A stretch of DNA of 64,000 nucleotides from Halichoerus grypus (taxonomy: Eukaryota > Chordata > Mammalia > Carnivora > Phocidae): the NCBI RefSeq assembly GCF_964656455.1, contig NC_135713.1:191326187-191390186 (forward strand), in the 5' to 3' direction. Below, piece by piece: positions 48,860 to 59,948 of the stretch (the stretch's first letter is position 1; every line of letters begins with the position of its first letter). Made by a program: the position numbers and the translations under genes. Below the pieces are notes generated by a model, which made no database searches, was not told the DNA's origin, and was given only the letters and a program-made list of their open reading frames with translations.

Positions 48860-49495
48860 AGAAATAAAACTTACTGAATACTTTCTCCAATCTCATTTTC
48901 TTCCCTTCCTCCCCAGAGGTAACCACTATTCCTAAATTTAGTGTTTATCCTCCTCTGGAATGTTTGAAACATAGTATATATTACAACATGTATATGTATT
49001 TATCCATACATATATATGTATCTGTAAACAATATGTCACATTGTTTTTGCATGTTGGACTTTTCATCCTGCAGTGTGCTTTTTTTTCACATAAAATTGTT
49101 TAAAATATTGGGACGCCTGGGTGGCTCAGTCGGTGAAGCGGCTGCCTTCGGCCCAGGTCATGATCCCAGGGTCCTGGGATCGAGTACCACATCAGGCTCC
49201 TTGCTCAGCAGGGAACCTGCTTCTCCCACTCTCTCCGTCTGCTTGTGCTCTCTCTGTCAAATAAATAAAATCTTTAAAAAAAAAAATTGTTTAAAATATT
49301 TACCTATGTTGATACAAGTAGCCCTTATCCATTCATTAAACCACTCTATAGTATTCCACTGCTTGAATATATCCCAGTTGATCCATTCCTTTGTTGGTGG
49401 GCATTTAGGTTATTTCCCAGTTTCCCAAATAGTGCTTCAATTCACATTCTTATATATGTCTCTTTATAGGCTTGTGGGAAAGTTTCTCTAGGCCA
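48860..49495. repeat. L1-like relic split by a CanSINE
   Basis: AGAGGTAACCACTATTCCTAA and TATAGTATTCCACTGC/GGGCATTTAGGTTATTTCCC are common in old L1 3' ends. A CanSINE at about 49110-49282 interrupts it, flanked by AAAATTGTTTAAAATATT at 49092-49109 and 49283-49300. Confidence 0.75.
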
Positions 49496-49499
49496 GTAA

Positions 49500-49725
49500 G
49501 CATCAAACATACATTTTTTAAAAGATTTATTTATTTATTTTAGAGAGAGAGCATGAGCGGTGGGGAGGGGCAGAGGGAGAGAGAGAATCTCAAGCAGATT
49601 CCCCACTGAGTGCAGAGCCTGATGCAGGGCTCAATCTCATGACCCTGAGATCATGACCTGATCTGAAACCAATAATCTGATGCTTAACTGCCTACGGCAC
49701 CCAGGGACCCAGCATCAAACATATT
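49500..49725 (-). repeat. CanSINE
   Basis: AGCATCAAACATA on both flanks; older body ending GGCACCCAGGGACCC. Confidence 0.9.
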
Positions 49726-49932
49726 TTTGCCACATACTCTTAGCAGGAAAAATATTTCACTACGCATGTCTAATGTATGAATGTGTATTTATTTATGAAT
49801 CACTATAACAAATTAGTATTCCATCATAAGACATCCAAAAGATAACTATAAAAGGGGGGATTAAAAAGTGAATAATGATGGTTAGCATTTTTTAGCAATA
49901 AAGTAATTTTTAATTAAAAAAAAAGTGAAGAG

Positions 49933-50224
49933 GGGCGCCTGGGTGGCTCAGTCAGTTGAATGTCTGACTCTTGATTTTGGCTCAGATCATGATCTCAGAA
50001 TCGTGGGACCGAACCCCACATCAGGCTCTTCACTCAGCGCAGTCTTCTGGTCCCTCTCCCTCTGCTCCTCTCCTCACTTGCTCTCTCTCAAATAAATAAA
50101 TACAATATTTTTTAAAAGGTGGAGTAAATAGGGGCACCTGGCTGGCGTAGTTGTTAGAGCATCCAACTCTTGATCTCTGGGTGATGAGTGTGAGCCCCAT
50201 TTTAGGCATAGAGATTACAAAAAA
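49933..50224 (+). repeat. CanSINE followed by a short tRNA-like copy
   Basis: Full copy about 49933-50118 and short old form about 50131-50224 (GGCATAGAGATTAC end). Confidence 0.82.
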
Positions 50225-50362
50225 AAAGTGAGGTAAGTAACATATTACAAATATCATACATATTATGAAAATCCTTAGTGAACATAAAGTGGTTGCATAT
50301 GCTTCATTACTTTCCCCACGTCTTTTTTTCTTTTTAATTATGGTAAAATGTACCTAACATAA

Positions 50363-50606
50363 AATTTACCATCTTAACCATTTTTTTTTTTTTTTTTTTT
50401 AGATTTTATTTATTTATTTGACAGAGAGAGAGACAGCGAGAGAGGGAACACAAGCAGGGGGAAAGGGAGAGGGAGAAGCAGGCTTCCCACGGAGCAGGGA
50501 GCCCGATGCGGGGCTCGATCCTAGGACCCTGAGATCATGACCTGAGCCGAAGGCAGTCGCTTAACCAACTGAGCCACCCAGGCGCCCCCCATCTTAACCA
50601 TTTTTA
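50363..50606 (-). repeat. CanSINE with target duplication
   Basis: CATCTTAACCATTTTT on both sides; inserted in an AT-rich, L1-like flank. Confidence 0.93.
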
Positions 50607-51109
50607 AGTGTACAGTTCCGTAGTGTTAAGGATCAGTACTGGCAAGGATTTCTCTTTAACTTCAGTGATTTTTTTTCACTGGTTGGTCAGGTGCCTCCCT
50701 CTCAGCACTGGTTGGATTTTCATTGAACCTGAGTGTTTGTACTTGAAGTATTCACTTGCGAGTAATCTCAATCTTGCTTCTTCTAATAAATTTTTGTTAA
50801 ATCCTTTGTCCCCTTGGAAGGTTAGGAAAATTAAATCCAGATTGCATAATCTGTAAATCCATCCATCTGGGCATATGTAAACTACATAGAATACTAAAAC
50901 ACAAACATCACAGAGCTGAAAGAAAAAAACACAATACTCCTCCAAATATGAAGCTTCCTTTCCCCCTGCCCCAGATAACTCCCCTGCCTTACTACATAAC
51001 CCAGGATGTCTGACAAGAGAGGCCCAGGGAGGGCACCAATGTCAATTTGCTTATGAATGATTAGCAAAGCTTACTTGTTTTTATTCTTTTAGATAAAAAA
51101 TGAGTTTAG

Positions 51110-51535
51110 GGGTGCCTGGGTGGTTCAGTTGTTAAGCATCTGCCTTTGGCTAGAGTTATGATCCCAGGTCCTGGGATGGAGCCCTGCATCGGGGTTCCCT
51201 GCTCAGCGGGAAGCCTGCTTCTCCCTCTCCCACTCCCCCTGCTTGTGTTCCCTCTCTCGCTGTCTCTCTCTCTCTGTCAAATAAATAAAATCTTTTTTAA
51301 AAAAATAAATAAAATAGGGGCGCCTGGGTGGCTCAGATGGTTAAGCGTCTGCCTTCAGCTCAGGTCATGATCCCAGGGTCCTGGGATCGAGCCCCGCATC
51401 GGGCTCCTTGCTCAGCGGGAAGCCTGCTTCTCCCTCTCCTTCTACTGCTCCCCCTGCTTGTGCTCTCTCGCTCTCTCTGTCAAATAAATAAAATCTTTAA
51501 AAATAAATAAATAAATAAATAAATAAAATAAAAAG
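51110..51535 (+). repeat. Two CanSINEs in tandem
   Basis: Copies about 51110-51306 and 51317-51532; the second has entered the A-rich tail of the first. Confidence 0.9.
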
Positions 51536-51839
51536 CTGTAAAATTCAGCTAAAGTAACTAGAGGGAAATTGTATGACCTTAAATGAATATGCATGCTCTA
51601 CAAACTTAGCCAGCCGCGTGCCCCTTCCCTTGTATTTCTGCCTTAAATATTTTTTTCTGCCTTAAATATTTTGAGGTTATGTTGTTAGATTCGTATAAAT
51701 ACTAGGTTACTTAGTTCCTGGTGAATTGTTTATCATCAAGCAATGACACCTATATCCCTAATAATTCTTTACCTCTTAAAATCAATTTTGTCAGATTTTA
51801 ATATTGCTGTATCGGTTTTCTTTGTCCATGTCAACATAC

Positions 51840-52275
51840 ACTGAGAAGCAGCACAGAGCAGTGTTAAGAGCATGGCGTCTGAAGTCAGACTGCCTGGGTT
51901 CACATCCCAGCACTGACACTTTTTGGCTGTGTGACTTCAAGTCAGTTATAACCTCAGTTTCCCCATGTACAAAATGGGCGTAGTTAACTACCCACCTCAG
52001 AGGGGTTTTATGAGGATTAAAATAATTACTATTTTTAAAGCATTTTAAGGGGCAGCTGGGTGGCTCAGTTGGTTAAGCGTCTGCCTTCAGCTCAGGTCAT
52101 GATCCTGGAGTGATCCTGGAGTCCCAGGATCAAGCCCCATGTCAGGCTCCCAGCTCAGCAGGGAATCTGCTTTTTCCTCTCCCTCTGCTCCTCCCCAATT
52201 GTGTTCTCTCTCTCTCTCTCTCTCTCTCTCGATCACTCTATCTCTCTCAAATAAATAAATAAAATCTTTTTTAGA
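51840..52275 (+). repeat. MIR followed by a CanSINE
   Basis: Near-complete MIR (about 51850-52045: GAGCATGGCGTCTGAAGTCAG, CTGTGTGACTTC, CCTCAGTTTCCCCATG), then a CanSINE about 52050-52275 with a long CT run. Confidence 0.88.
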
Positions 52276-52369
52276 AAGTGCTTTGAATATCATAAATAAG
52301 CACTACATAAGATTTATAAAATAAAGTAATTAAATATATATATCTGCATCCCTTTTCTGTGTCATTATT

Positions 52370-52785
52370 TTTTAAGTATTTCTCTGGTTAAACACCATAC
52401 AGCTGGTAGATACTGCAGTGCTGCAGTAGATATTATGTAAGTCCTAGCACATATGTGTGAGTGTATGTGTAGAGTAACTCCTAGAAATGAGCTTGCTGGG
52501 TGGAAAGATATGTACATTTGTAATTTTGCTAGAGAGTGCCAAATTGCCTTACATAGAGGCTGGTACAACCCCGATGTAAGGCAATTTGGCACTCTCTAGC
52601 AAAACTGATCTTTGCAAGTCCGTTAAATGAAAAGCGGCATTTCAGAGCAGATTTAATTTGCATTTCTCTTATTTCAGGTGAGGTTGAGTATATTTGAATG
52701 TTCTTTGTATTTCTTTTTCCATGAATATTCTCTTACCCATTTTCAACTGGGTTGTTGTTCTTTTCTGTATTATTTGTACAAGTTT
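52370..52785 (+). repeat. L1-like relic containing a perfect inverted repeat
   Basis: Old L1 text (AATTTGCATTTCTCTTATTT, GTGCCAAATTGCC). Within it, 52524-52554 and 52574-52604 are exact reverse complements, 31 bp each, with a 19-nt spacer. Confidence 0.85.
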
Positions 52786-52990
52786 TTTTTTTAAGATTTT
52801 ATTTATTTATTTGACAGAGACACAGAGAGAGAGGGAACACAAGCAGGGAGAGTGGGAGAGGGAGAAGCAGGCTTCCCGCTGAGCAGGGAGCCCGATGTGG
52901 GGCTCGATCCCAGGACCCTGGGATCATGACCTGAGCCGAAGGCAGATGCTTAACGACTGAGCCACCCAGGTGCCCCATTGTACAAGGTTT
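52776..52990 (-). repeat. CanSINE
   Basis: TTGTACAAG followed by poly-T on both sides. Confidence 0.92.
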
Positions 52991-53154
52991 TTTTTTAGAT
53001 ATTGGAAAATCAGTCCTTGTTCTATGGTATGAGCTGATTTTTTTTTTTTTTTAATTTTAAGCACTTCCCCTCAGGAATGGAGAAAAATGGTGAGAAAGAA
53101 AATTTTGAATACTATCTCAAAACATTTTCTGCCAAGTAGTAAAAGCTACCTTTT

Positions 53155-53770
53155 TCTGGTCACTGACTTTGTGCTAAACACATGTTTAATATTTAAAACC
53201 TCACTTTCTGGTAGATAATATTATCTTCATTTTACAAATAAAAAAACTGAAGATCAGAGAGATTCAGTCATTTGCTCATTTAACAAATATTTAGTAAGCA
53301 CCCACTGGGTTCTTTACTTTGGGGATATATTAGTAAGTGAAACAGAAAAGTTCCTTTTTATGGGCTTGCATTCTAGCTGGGGAAATATAGACAACAAACC
53401 ACTACACAAATAAGATAATTTCTGATAGTGGTAAATGCTATGAAGAAAATAGGAAATGGGGGAGCTGCTGTTAGGTTGGGTGGTCTCCAAAGTCCTATCT
53501 GAAAATGAGTCAGCGGGGAGACTGCTTCTTCTTCTCCCTCTGCCCCTGCCCCCCCACCCCCAGCCGCTCGTGTTCTCTCTCCCTTTCTCAAATAAATGAG
53601 ATTTGATCTGATGCCTAAAAGGAAAGAGAAGAGCTGGGAAATGGAACTGTTGGTATAAAGGCCCTAAGGCAGCAACAAGTCGGACTCATTCAAGACACAG
53701 CAAGTTTGGTCGGAGGAGTGAACAGGAAAAGCCACTGGGTGGTTTTGAAAGGGAGGGTAATTTGATCCAT
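53155..53770. repeat. MIR and L2-like relics with a CanSINE 3' fragment
   Basis: MIR-like 53160-53265, old LINE-like text 53270-53480 (ACACAAATAAGATAATTTCTG), a 5'-truncated CanSINE tail part at about 53512-53606, then more old repeat (AGGCCCTAAGGCAGCAAC). Confidence 0.6.
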
Positions 53771-53794
53771 AATGGGGGACCCCAAACAGCTTTT

Positions 53795-54325
53795 TTGTTG
53801 ATGTGTATATCAGTTATCTGTTGCTGTCTAACCCCAAAAGGTAATGACTTACCACCAATCACTGATTTTCACTGGGTTTCTGTGGTACTGGAATTTGGGA
53901 GCAGCCGGCTTGGGCTTTTCTGTCTCGGTATCTCTTGTGAGGTTGCAGTCTTCGGAAAGCTTGGCTAGGGCTGAACAATCTCCTTGCAAGATGGCTCAGT
54001 CACATTAGCGGTTAAGTTGGTGCTGGCTGTTAGCAGGAAGACTCCATGCCTCTCCGTCTCCACAAGAGCCTCTCCACAGGCATACTTGAGAGTCCTCATG
54101 TCATGATTGCTGGCTTCCCCCACAGCAAGTGATCCAAGAAACAGCAATACAGATGTTGAAATGTTTTATAACCCAGCCTCAGAAATGGCACATTGTTCTT
54201 TCCTCAATATTCTACTGGTACATAGCCCTATTTGATGTGGTCGTGACTGCCAGGAAATGTATGCCCTTGCAGGCCATCTTGGGAGACTGGCTACCACAAT
54301 GTTTCAGTGGCTTTTAGGCAACAGG
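53795..54325. repeat. Ancient interspersed repeat, class uncertain
   Basis: ATCAGTTATCTGTTGCTGTCTAACC near the left end and GTTGGTGCTGGCTG within are familiar from a widespread old mammalian repeat. I cannot assign the family. Confidence 0.5.
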
Positions 54326-54329
54326 CTTG

Positions 54330-54720
54330 AACAGTGGAAACCTGAGTAAGGTAGAAGGGCCCACAGTGACCCCAACCCCCTGGCTAAATACAGACAGGCC
54401 CAGGGGACCCACCTCAAACTATCCATAGGCCCTAACTAACCAATGGGCTACTTACAACCGGGCACAGGTACCAAAAAATGGAAAATTCTGTATGTTCTCA
54501 CACCCGCTCACCTTCCCTCTTGAAAAACAGCCCCAACCCATTGCCTCATTGCAGGCCGTCTCTCCTTTGTGGCCCTGCCCGCTGCTCCCTTGGGGTGTAT
54601 TCGATAAATTTCTATCTCCTTTGTTCTGCCTCACGTGAATCCTGTCACTGCCCGCGCCACTGGCTTCCACCTGATTGAGTCACCCCACATTTGGGGACCC
54701 CTATCCAATAGGGACAGACA
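54330..54720 (+). mobile_element. LTR-like endogenous retrovirus fragment (solo LTR candidate)
   Basis: GC-rich block with a GATAAA near-poly(A) signal at about 54604, a pyrimidine-rich stretch CTATCTCCTTTGTTCTGCCTC after it, and a TG...CA outline ending GTCACCCCACA. This organisation resembles the U3-R-U5 of class I LTRs. No retroviral gene follows. Family and borders not determined. Confidence 0.42.
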
Positions 54721-54827
54721 CCACAAATGTGGGTATTTTTAAATTTGAGTTTATAAATGTAAATGTATTTTATATATTTGTATATATATTTAGAAAATAA
54801 AATATGTGATATTTACCACATTAGAAA

Positions 54828-55057
54828 CTAAAGCTTAGGGGCGCCTGGGTGGCTCAGTCGTTAAGCGTCTGCCTTCGGCTTAGGTCATGATTCCAGGTCC
54901 TGGGATCGAGCCCCGCATCGGGCTCCCTGCTCTGCGGGAAGCCTGCTTCTCCCTCTCCCACTCCCCCTGCTTGTGTTCCCTCTCTCGCTGTGTCTCTCTC
55001 TCTGTCAAATAAATAAATAAAATCTTTAAAAAAAAAAAAAAAAGAAACTAAAGCTTA
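54828..55057 (+). repeat. CanSINE with target duplication
   Basis: AGAAACTAAAGCTTA on both sides; body near consensus. Confidence 0.94.
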
Positions 55058-55070
55058 AAAATATTGTTCA

Positions 55071-55510
55071 TGGGGCACCTGGGTGGTTCAGTCAGTTGGG
55101 CATCCAGCTTCTGGTTTCAGCGCAGGTCATGATCTCAGGGTCCTGAGATCGAGCCCCAAATCCAGATCCATGCTACTCAGGGAGTCTACCTAAAGATTCT
55201 ATCCCTCTGCCAGCCCCCCAACCACGTGCGCGCATGCACGTGTGCAACTGCTTGCACTCTCTCCCAAATGAATAAATAAATCTTTTTTAAAAAATGTATA
55301 TTGTTGGGACACCTGGGTGGCTCAGTCAGTTAAGCATCTGACTCTTGGTTTCAGCTCAGGTCATGATTTCAGGGTCGTGGGATTGAGCCCCGAGTCTGGC
55401 TCCCAGCTCAGCAGGGAGTCTGCTTGCCTCACTCTCCCTCTGCCCCCCCCCTTACGGGCTCTCTCTCTCTCTCTCTCAAATGAATAAATAAAACTTTAAA
55501 AATATATATA
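55071..55510 (+). repeat. Two older CanSINEs in tandem
   Basis: About 55071-55297 and 55305-55510; diverged heads GGGGCACCTGGGTGGTTCAG and GGGACACCTGGGTGGCTCAG. Confidence 0.85.
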
Positions 55511-55749
55511 TATTTTCCAAAACAAAAATAATCAGAAGAATGACATTGTTTTACATTTCTCCAAATCTTTTTAATAACTGGTTTGACAGAAGAGTGTTAG
55601 ATTCTTAATTTTGCTTCTGCATACTCCACTAAACTATTTATGAGAGAATGAGAACAAAAAATGGAAAATAATGTCTTTGTGTTATTGTGAAAATAGTTTT
55701 GACTTCAAAGAACCTTTTGAAAGGGCTGAGCTATACTTTGGGAACCTTG

Positions 55750-56050
55750 GACTAGAATATGATGTAACAAATGATACCCAAATCTCAGTAGCTTAAAATA
55801 ACAAAAGTTTATTTCTTGCCTATGCTACAAATCCATTTGGAGTTGCCCATGGTTCTGTTCTATGTCATCTTCACTGAGGAACCCAAACTGACAGGTCAGC
55901 CTCTAGCTAGGACATTGCCAGTCATTGTGATGGGTGAAAAGAACTTGGTAAATGATCCTATCTCTTCAAACTTGTGCGTGGAAGTGATGTCAATTTTTTT
56001 TCTTTTTTCATCAGCCAAAGCAAGTCACATGGGCAAGCTTTAGTTCATCA
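55750..56050. repeat. Ancient interspersed repeat, class uncertain
   Basis: GTAACAAATGATACCCAAATC, TCAGTAGCTTAAAATAAC and AAAGCAAGTCACATGG resemble the same broad type of old repeat as at 53.8 kb. Confidence 0.45.
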
Positions 56051-56148
56051 GGACTGGTATGTATAATCTAGTGTAGGGAGGGGCCCTGCTGGAGGGGTAC
56101 AAAATATATGTGATATTTTATATATATGTATATACAAAATATACAGAG

Positions 56149-56168
56149 ATATATATATATATATATAT
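56149..56168. repeat. (AT)n microsatellite
   Basis: Ten AT units in a wider TA-rich segment. Confidence 0.95.
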
Positions 56169-56266
56169 CTGTGCCATGGTGTTTAAGGAATATCATTCCA
56201 GTTGTGCATGGAGAATGGATTACTTTGAGGAGATGTAGGAAGGTACTCAGGAGTAAAAGTAGTGTT

Positions 56267-56370
56267 GGGCCACCTGATTGTCTCAGTCAGTAGAGCATGC
56301 AGCTCTTGATCTCAGGGTCATGAGTTCAAGCCCCACATTAGGGGTAGAGTTTATTTAATTAAAAAAAAAA
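56267..56370 (+). repeat. Short tRNA-like CanSINE
   Basis: Diverged head GGCCACCTGATTGTCTCAG, GGGGTAGAGTTTATTT end. Confidence 0.75.
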
Positions 56371-56434
56371 TGTAGAAGTTGTGTTAGAAATTGACACAGT
56401 GCTTGGGCCGAAGGTGTGGTGGCTTGAACTAGAT

Positions 56435-56655
56435 GGTAGCAGTGGTCTTTTTTTTTTTAAGATTTTATTTATTTGTCAGAGAGAGATAGCGAGAGAGGGA
56501 ACACAGGCAGGGGGAGTGGGAGAGAGAGAAGCAGGCTTCCCGCTGAGCAGGGAGCCCAATGCGGGGCTCGATCCCAGGACCCTGGGATCATGACCTGAGC
56601 CGAAGGCAGATGCTTAACGACTGAGCCACCCAGGCACCCCAGTAGCAGTGGTCTG
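56435..56655 (-). repeat. CanSINE
   Basis: GTAGCAGTGGTCT on both flanks. Confidence 0.92.
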
Positions 56656-56779
56656 ATTCAATATATACTTTGGAGTTGGCAGAATTTGTTTTTGGAGTGG
56701 GGGTGGGGATAAGGGCAAATACTGAAAAAACTTCTAGGTTTTTGTCTTGAGCAACTGAGTGGATTGTATGACATGTAGA

Positions 56780-57345
56780 GATGGAGAATAGGTGGGTTTT
56801 TTGAGGGGTGGGTGAGTGAAACAAATGTTCTGTTTTGAACATATTAAGCCTGAGGTGCCCGTTAGACATCCAAATAGAAATGTTCAGTAGCCGCTGAGTA
56901 TATAAGTCTGGAGATCAAGGGAGAGGTCAGAGCTAGAGATAGAAATTCTGCAGGCATTAGCATAGAGCTCTAGTAAAGCCAAGGAGTTGAATGAGATCTC
57001 CTAGGGAGAAAGTGTTAATATGGAAGAGAAGAGGGCTAAGGGCTAAAGCCTCAGCATGCTGCAACATTTATAGGTGAAACAGTGGCTTTGGATCCAGCAA
57101 AGGAGATTGAGGAACCATTGAGGGAAGGTGAAAACTGGTAGAAATAGAAGCAGAATGAAGAAATTGGCTCAAGAAGTGGGGAATAGTCTATTTCAATGTT
57201 CTAGAAATCGGATAGGATGAGTATAGCAAACTGACCGTAGGATTTGGGAACATGGAAGTTATAGCTGACCTGGACAAGTACAGTTTTAGTGGAGAGGTGA
57301 GGATCAAAGGCTAATTACGGGAGTTGGGGCAAGTGAAGAATGGAG
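56780..57345. repeat. Ancient interspersed repeat, class uncertain
   Basis: GGAGATCAAGGGAGAGGTCAG, GAGATCTCCTAGGGAGAAAG and CCAGCAAAGGAGATTGAGG belong to a widespread old mammalian repeat. Confidence 0.5.
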
Positions 57346-57802
57346 CACCTCTTTTGAGAAATTTTTTTGTTGGGTGGGTAACAAAGATGTGAAGATGAAA
57401 TAAGGTGTACGTCAATTTTTTTCTTTCTTTCTTTTTTTTTTTTTTTTGTAAATTGTCAATGCTCTATAAGTGATAGGCTTGTTTTGTTATTTATTATCTA
57501 CCTCCCAGGACTTTCCAACCTGCTCAGTGTGAAGAATCACTAAGACTAGGCTACCACTAGTCCCCAGCTTCCCGTCTATTAAGGCGCAGTGTATCTCCAC
57601 GCAAAGACAAGCCAAGAAATGAAGAGACGGATGGAGGAGGCGGAAATGAAAAGGAAGGGGGAAAGGGAGGATTTGCTGAGTTAACATTGACCTCGCAGGG
57701 CCACCGTAGGGCAGACCCTCTCAGCTACTACGCTCTTTTAGGGGGCGGAGCCGACAGGAAATTTAAACCGAAGCCGCGGCCGACGGCGCCTGCAGACTGA
57801 TA

Positions 57803-57868
57803 ATGTACTCGTGCAGTTTCCGTCGGCACGCGGACGTCCGAAATCGCTCGTGCAGCCCGCGAATATAA
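57803..57868 (+). other. Possible upstream ORF in the DBF4B leader
   Basis: ATG at 57803, 21 codons, stop at 57866-57868, out of frame with DBF4B. Relevant only if transcription starts upstream of it. Confidence 0.4.
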
Positions 57869-57939
57869 CGCGGAGGCCTTGAGGAAGGAGTACGGAGGCC
57901 GAGAAGGAGCCGAGAACTTGAGGAGGGAGCCAGGCAAGG
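57804..57939 (+). other. DBF4B: DBF4B exon 1 (3' part), without a usable ATG
   Basis: Exon 1 ends at 57939 with donor GTACGG. The frame into exon 2 reads R-E-P-G-K-G across the junction, aligning with human MSEPGKG, but the codon at the human Met position is AGG (57921-57923). The frame is open upstream to a TAA at 57801-57803 with no ATG, so exon 1 appears to be wholly 5' UTR here. The upstream border of the exon is not known. Confidence 0.65.
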
Positions 57940-58416
57940 GTACGGATGCCGGGAAGGGGAAGATGGGGTAAGAAGGTAGGCGGAAGGGGTCCTAAGAGTG
58001 TGGAGAGGAAAAGGGCTGGGGAAGGTGCACAAGAATTGGGGAGCGGATAGGTGCAGAAGCTGAGGCGGGTAGAGGGGCCGGGAAGGGCTCCCAGGAATTG
58101 AGGAGGCCGAGGTCTCAAGGGGGTGGAGGGACTGAGCGGACAAGAACGTGGAGGGAGGCACGGGAATTGAAATGTACAAGGGTGGCCAAGAGGCCGTGGA
58201 AGTTGAGGGCGCAGAGTCCTAGTGGGGGCGGTGGGACGGAGGGACAAGAACCTTGAAGGAGGCGCAGGAGGTGAGATGGGATGTGGATTGGGATGGAGTT
58301 GAGGCTGTACCCGGGAGCCGCGCCGGGGATTGTGCGGGAATTGGGAGGCGGGGGGGAGGGGAGGATAGAAGGTCGAAGGCTAATGAAGGTGGTTCTGCTG
58401 TTTTGTCCTTTCTCAG

Positions 58417-58482
58417 GCGACGGCAGATTCTCTGAGCTGCAGAGTTCTATGGCGGAGAGTAGGCTCCGGGCTCCGGACCTAG
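58417..58482 (+). CDS. DBF4B: DBF4B exon 2, N-terminal part of CDC7 regulatory subunit (gene continues beyond window)
   Basis: Acceptor CCTTTCTCAG, donor GTAGGT. It encodes GDGRFSELQSS then MAESRLRAPDLG, very close to human DBF4B residues 7-28 as I recall them. DBF4B (DRF1/ASKL1) is the second activator of the CDC7 kinase, acting in S and M phase; its DBF/zinc-finger motifs are encoded by later exons outside this window. The first in-frame ATG is 58449-58451, inside this exon, and is probably the initiator in this species. No further DBF4B exon was found up to 64000. Confidence 0.85.
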   Translation, partial: ATADSLSCRVLWRRVGSGLRT

Positions 58483-58824
58483 GTAGGTAACAGGTCAGAA
58501 CTAGGGATGCGAGGTCGAAGTTGCTGCTCCTGCACCAGAGTCACTTGGGATGGAAAGGTCGAGAAATGTTAGCGCTGTTGGGGTTTTCTAATTACTCAGT
58601 GGTTTTGAGTGTGTGTATATGGTGGGATGTCATGAAATCATTTAGGAATTCATGTTAAAGGTCAAATAAGAGCTTTCAGTCTGATATTATGAACAAGATT
58701 AGCAGATGGGGAATCAGGATAGAGTACCTTATTAAGCCCACATTCATGGTTATTTTTACCTAAACTCACCGAAATAGGTAAGTATTTCAGCACATGCTCA
58801 CTTCCCTCAATACTCCCCCTCCCA

Positions 58825-59055
58825 CTTCTTTCTTTCTTTTTTTTTTTTTAAGATTTTATTCATTTATTTGACAGAGAGATATAGCGAAAGGGAACACAAG
58901 CAGGGGGAGTGGGAGTGGGAGAGGGAGAAGCAGGCTTCCCACTGAGCAGGGAGCCTGATGTGGGGCTCGATCCCAGGACACTGGGACCATGACCTGAGCA
59001 GAAGGCAGACGCCTAATGACTGAGCCACCCAGGTGCCCCTCTCCCCCTCCCACTG
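58825..59055 (-). repeat. CanSINE
   Basis: Body about 58838-59039; CTCCCCCTCCCACT on both sides, in DBF4B intron 2. Confidence 0.93.
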
Positions 59056-59109
59056 CTTTCAGTATCCTCTGGTTTTAGTTTTGGATTGTTACAGGTAACA
59101 GACTTTGGT

Positions 59110-59480
59110 TGTTGCCTTTGAACCGGTAATGTACTTTACTAAGTTACCTACTCTTCCTTTGCTGGAGAACTTTTCTCCAAGAGTGTTTTCAAAAGGGGGC
59201 TTTATGGGATAAACTTTCTGAGGCTTGTATGCCTGAGAATATTTTGATTTCACCGTTGTGTTAAAATTCTTGAGTCAAAGTTCTTTTCCTTCAGCACACT
59301 GAAAAATGGTATTTTCTTCCTGCAAAAAGTAGAGCCTGTTGATAACTGATGTTGGTCTGATTCTTGTTCCTTTGTAAGTGACCTGCTTTTTTCATTAGAA
59401 CATTTTAGAGGATTCTCTTTATATTTGTTCTTAAAATTCACTGTAGTATGACTGTGTGAATTTTAGAGGGTTTTTAAATT
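59110..59480. repeat. Ancient LINE-like repeat, class uncertain
   Basis: CTGATTCTTGTTCCTTTGTAAG and TTTTAGAGGATTCTCTTTAT recur in a widespread old mammalian repeat; related to the block at 62.3 kb. Confidence 0.5.
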
Positions 59481-59748
59481 TATTTATTACAGTTTTATGG
59501 TTACATAATTTTAAAAGGCCAGGTCTCCCCCCTCTCTCTCTCTCACACCTAGAGTTGGAGTTGTTCCTCCTGATTGCCACTCCCTAGGGTGCCACTGTTT
59601 ACAGTTGTTTTCACTATTTCTTCTAATATTTACCTACTTATTTCTAAATAGCGTGCTCATACTGCTTTTGTTGTTTTCAACTTAAATTATATCTATTGAC
59701 TTCCCAGCATGGAAAATATTTTTTCTGTCTCCCCACTCACCTGCAGCG

Positions 59749-59780
<32 letters not shown>
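59749..59780. repeat. (AC)n microsatellite
   Basis: About 15 CA units with one interruption. Confidence 0.95.
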
Positions 59781-59837
59781 ATTTTCCTCCTCTTCTCTCC
59801 TCCCAGTGTATATGAAGTCTGTTTTGTTTGGTTGGTT

Positions 59838-59948
59838 TGTTTTTTTAAGTAGGCCCTACACCCAGAGTGGAGCCCAACGTGGGCCCAAACTCATGGCCCT
59901 CAGATAGACCTGGGCTGAGATCAACCCACTGAGCCACCCCAGCGCCCC
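59838..59948 (-). repeat. Short tRNA-like CanSINE
   Basis: Reverse, diverged: TACACCCAGAGTGGAGCCC and GAGCCACCCCAGCGCCCC. Confidence 0.75.

Larger units (their letters stand above)
57715..58485 (+). promoter_or_regulatory. DBF4B: CpG island and promoter of DBF4B
   Basis: CpG-rich from about 57.72 kb, with a GC box (GGGGCGGAG at about 57740) and no TATA box. It covers exon 1, the G-rich intron 1 (477 bp) and exon 2. Confidence 0.75.

Noticed and set aside
57738..58247. 169-residue Pro/Leu-rich minus-strand frame over the DBF4B promoter
   Set aside because: Chance frame in a CpG island with no domain or homologue recognised.
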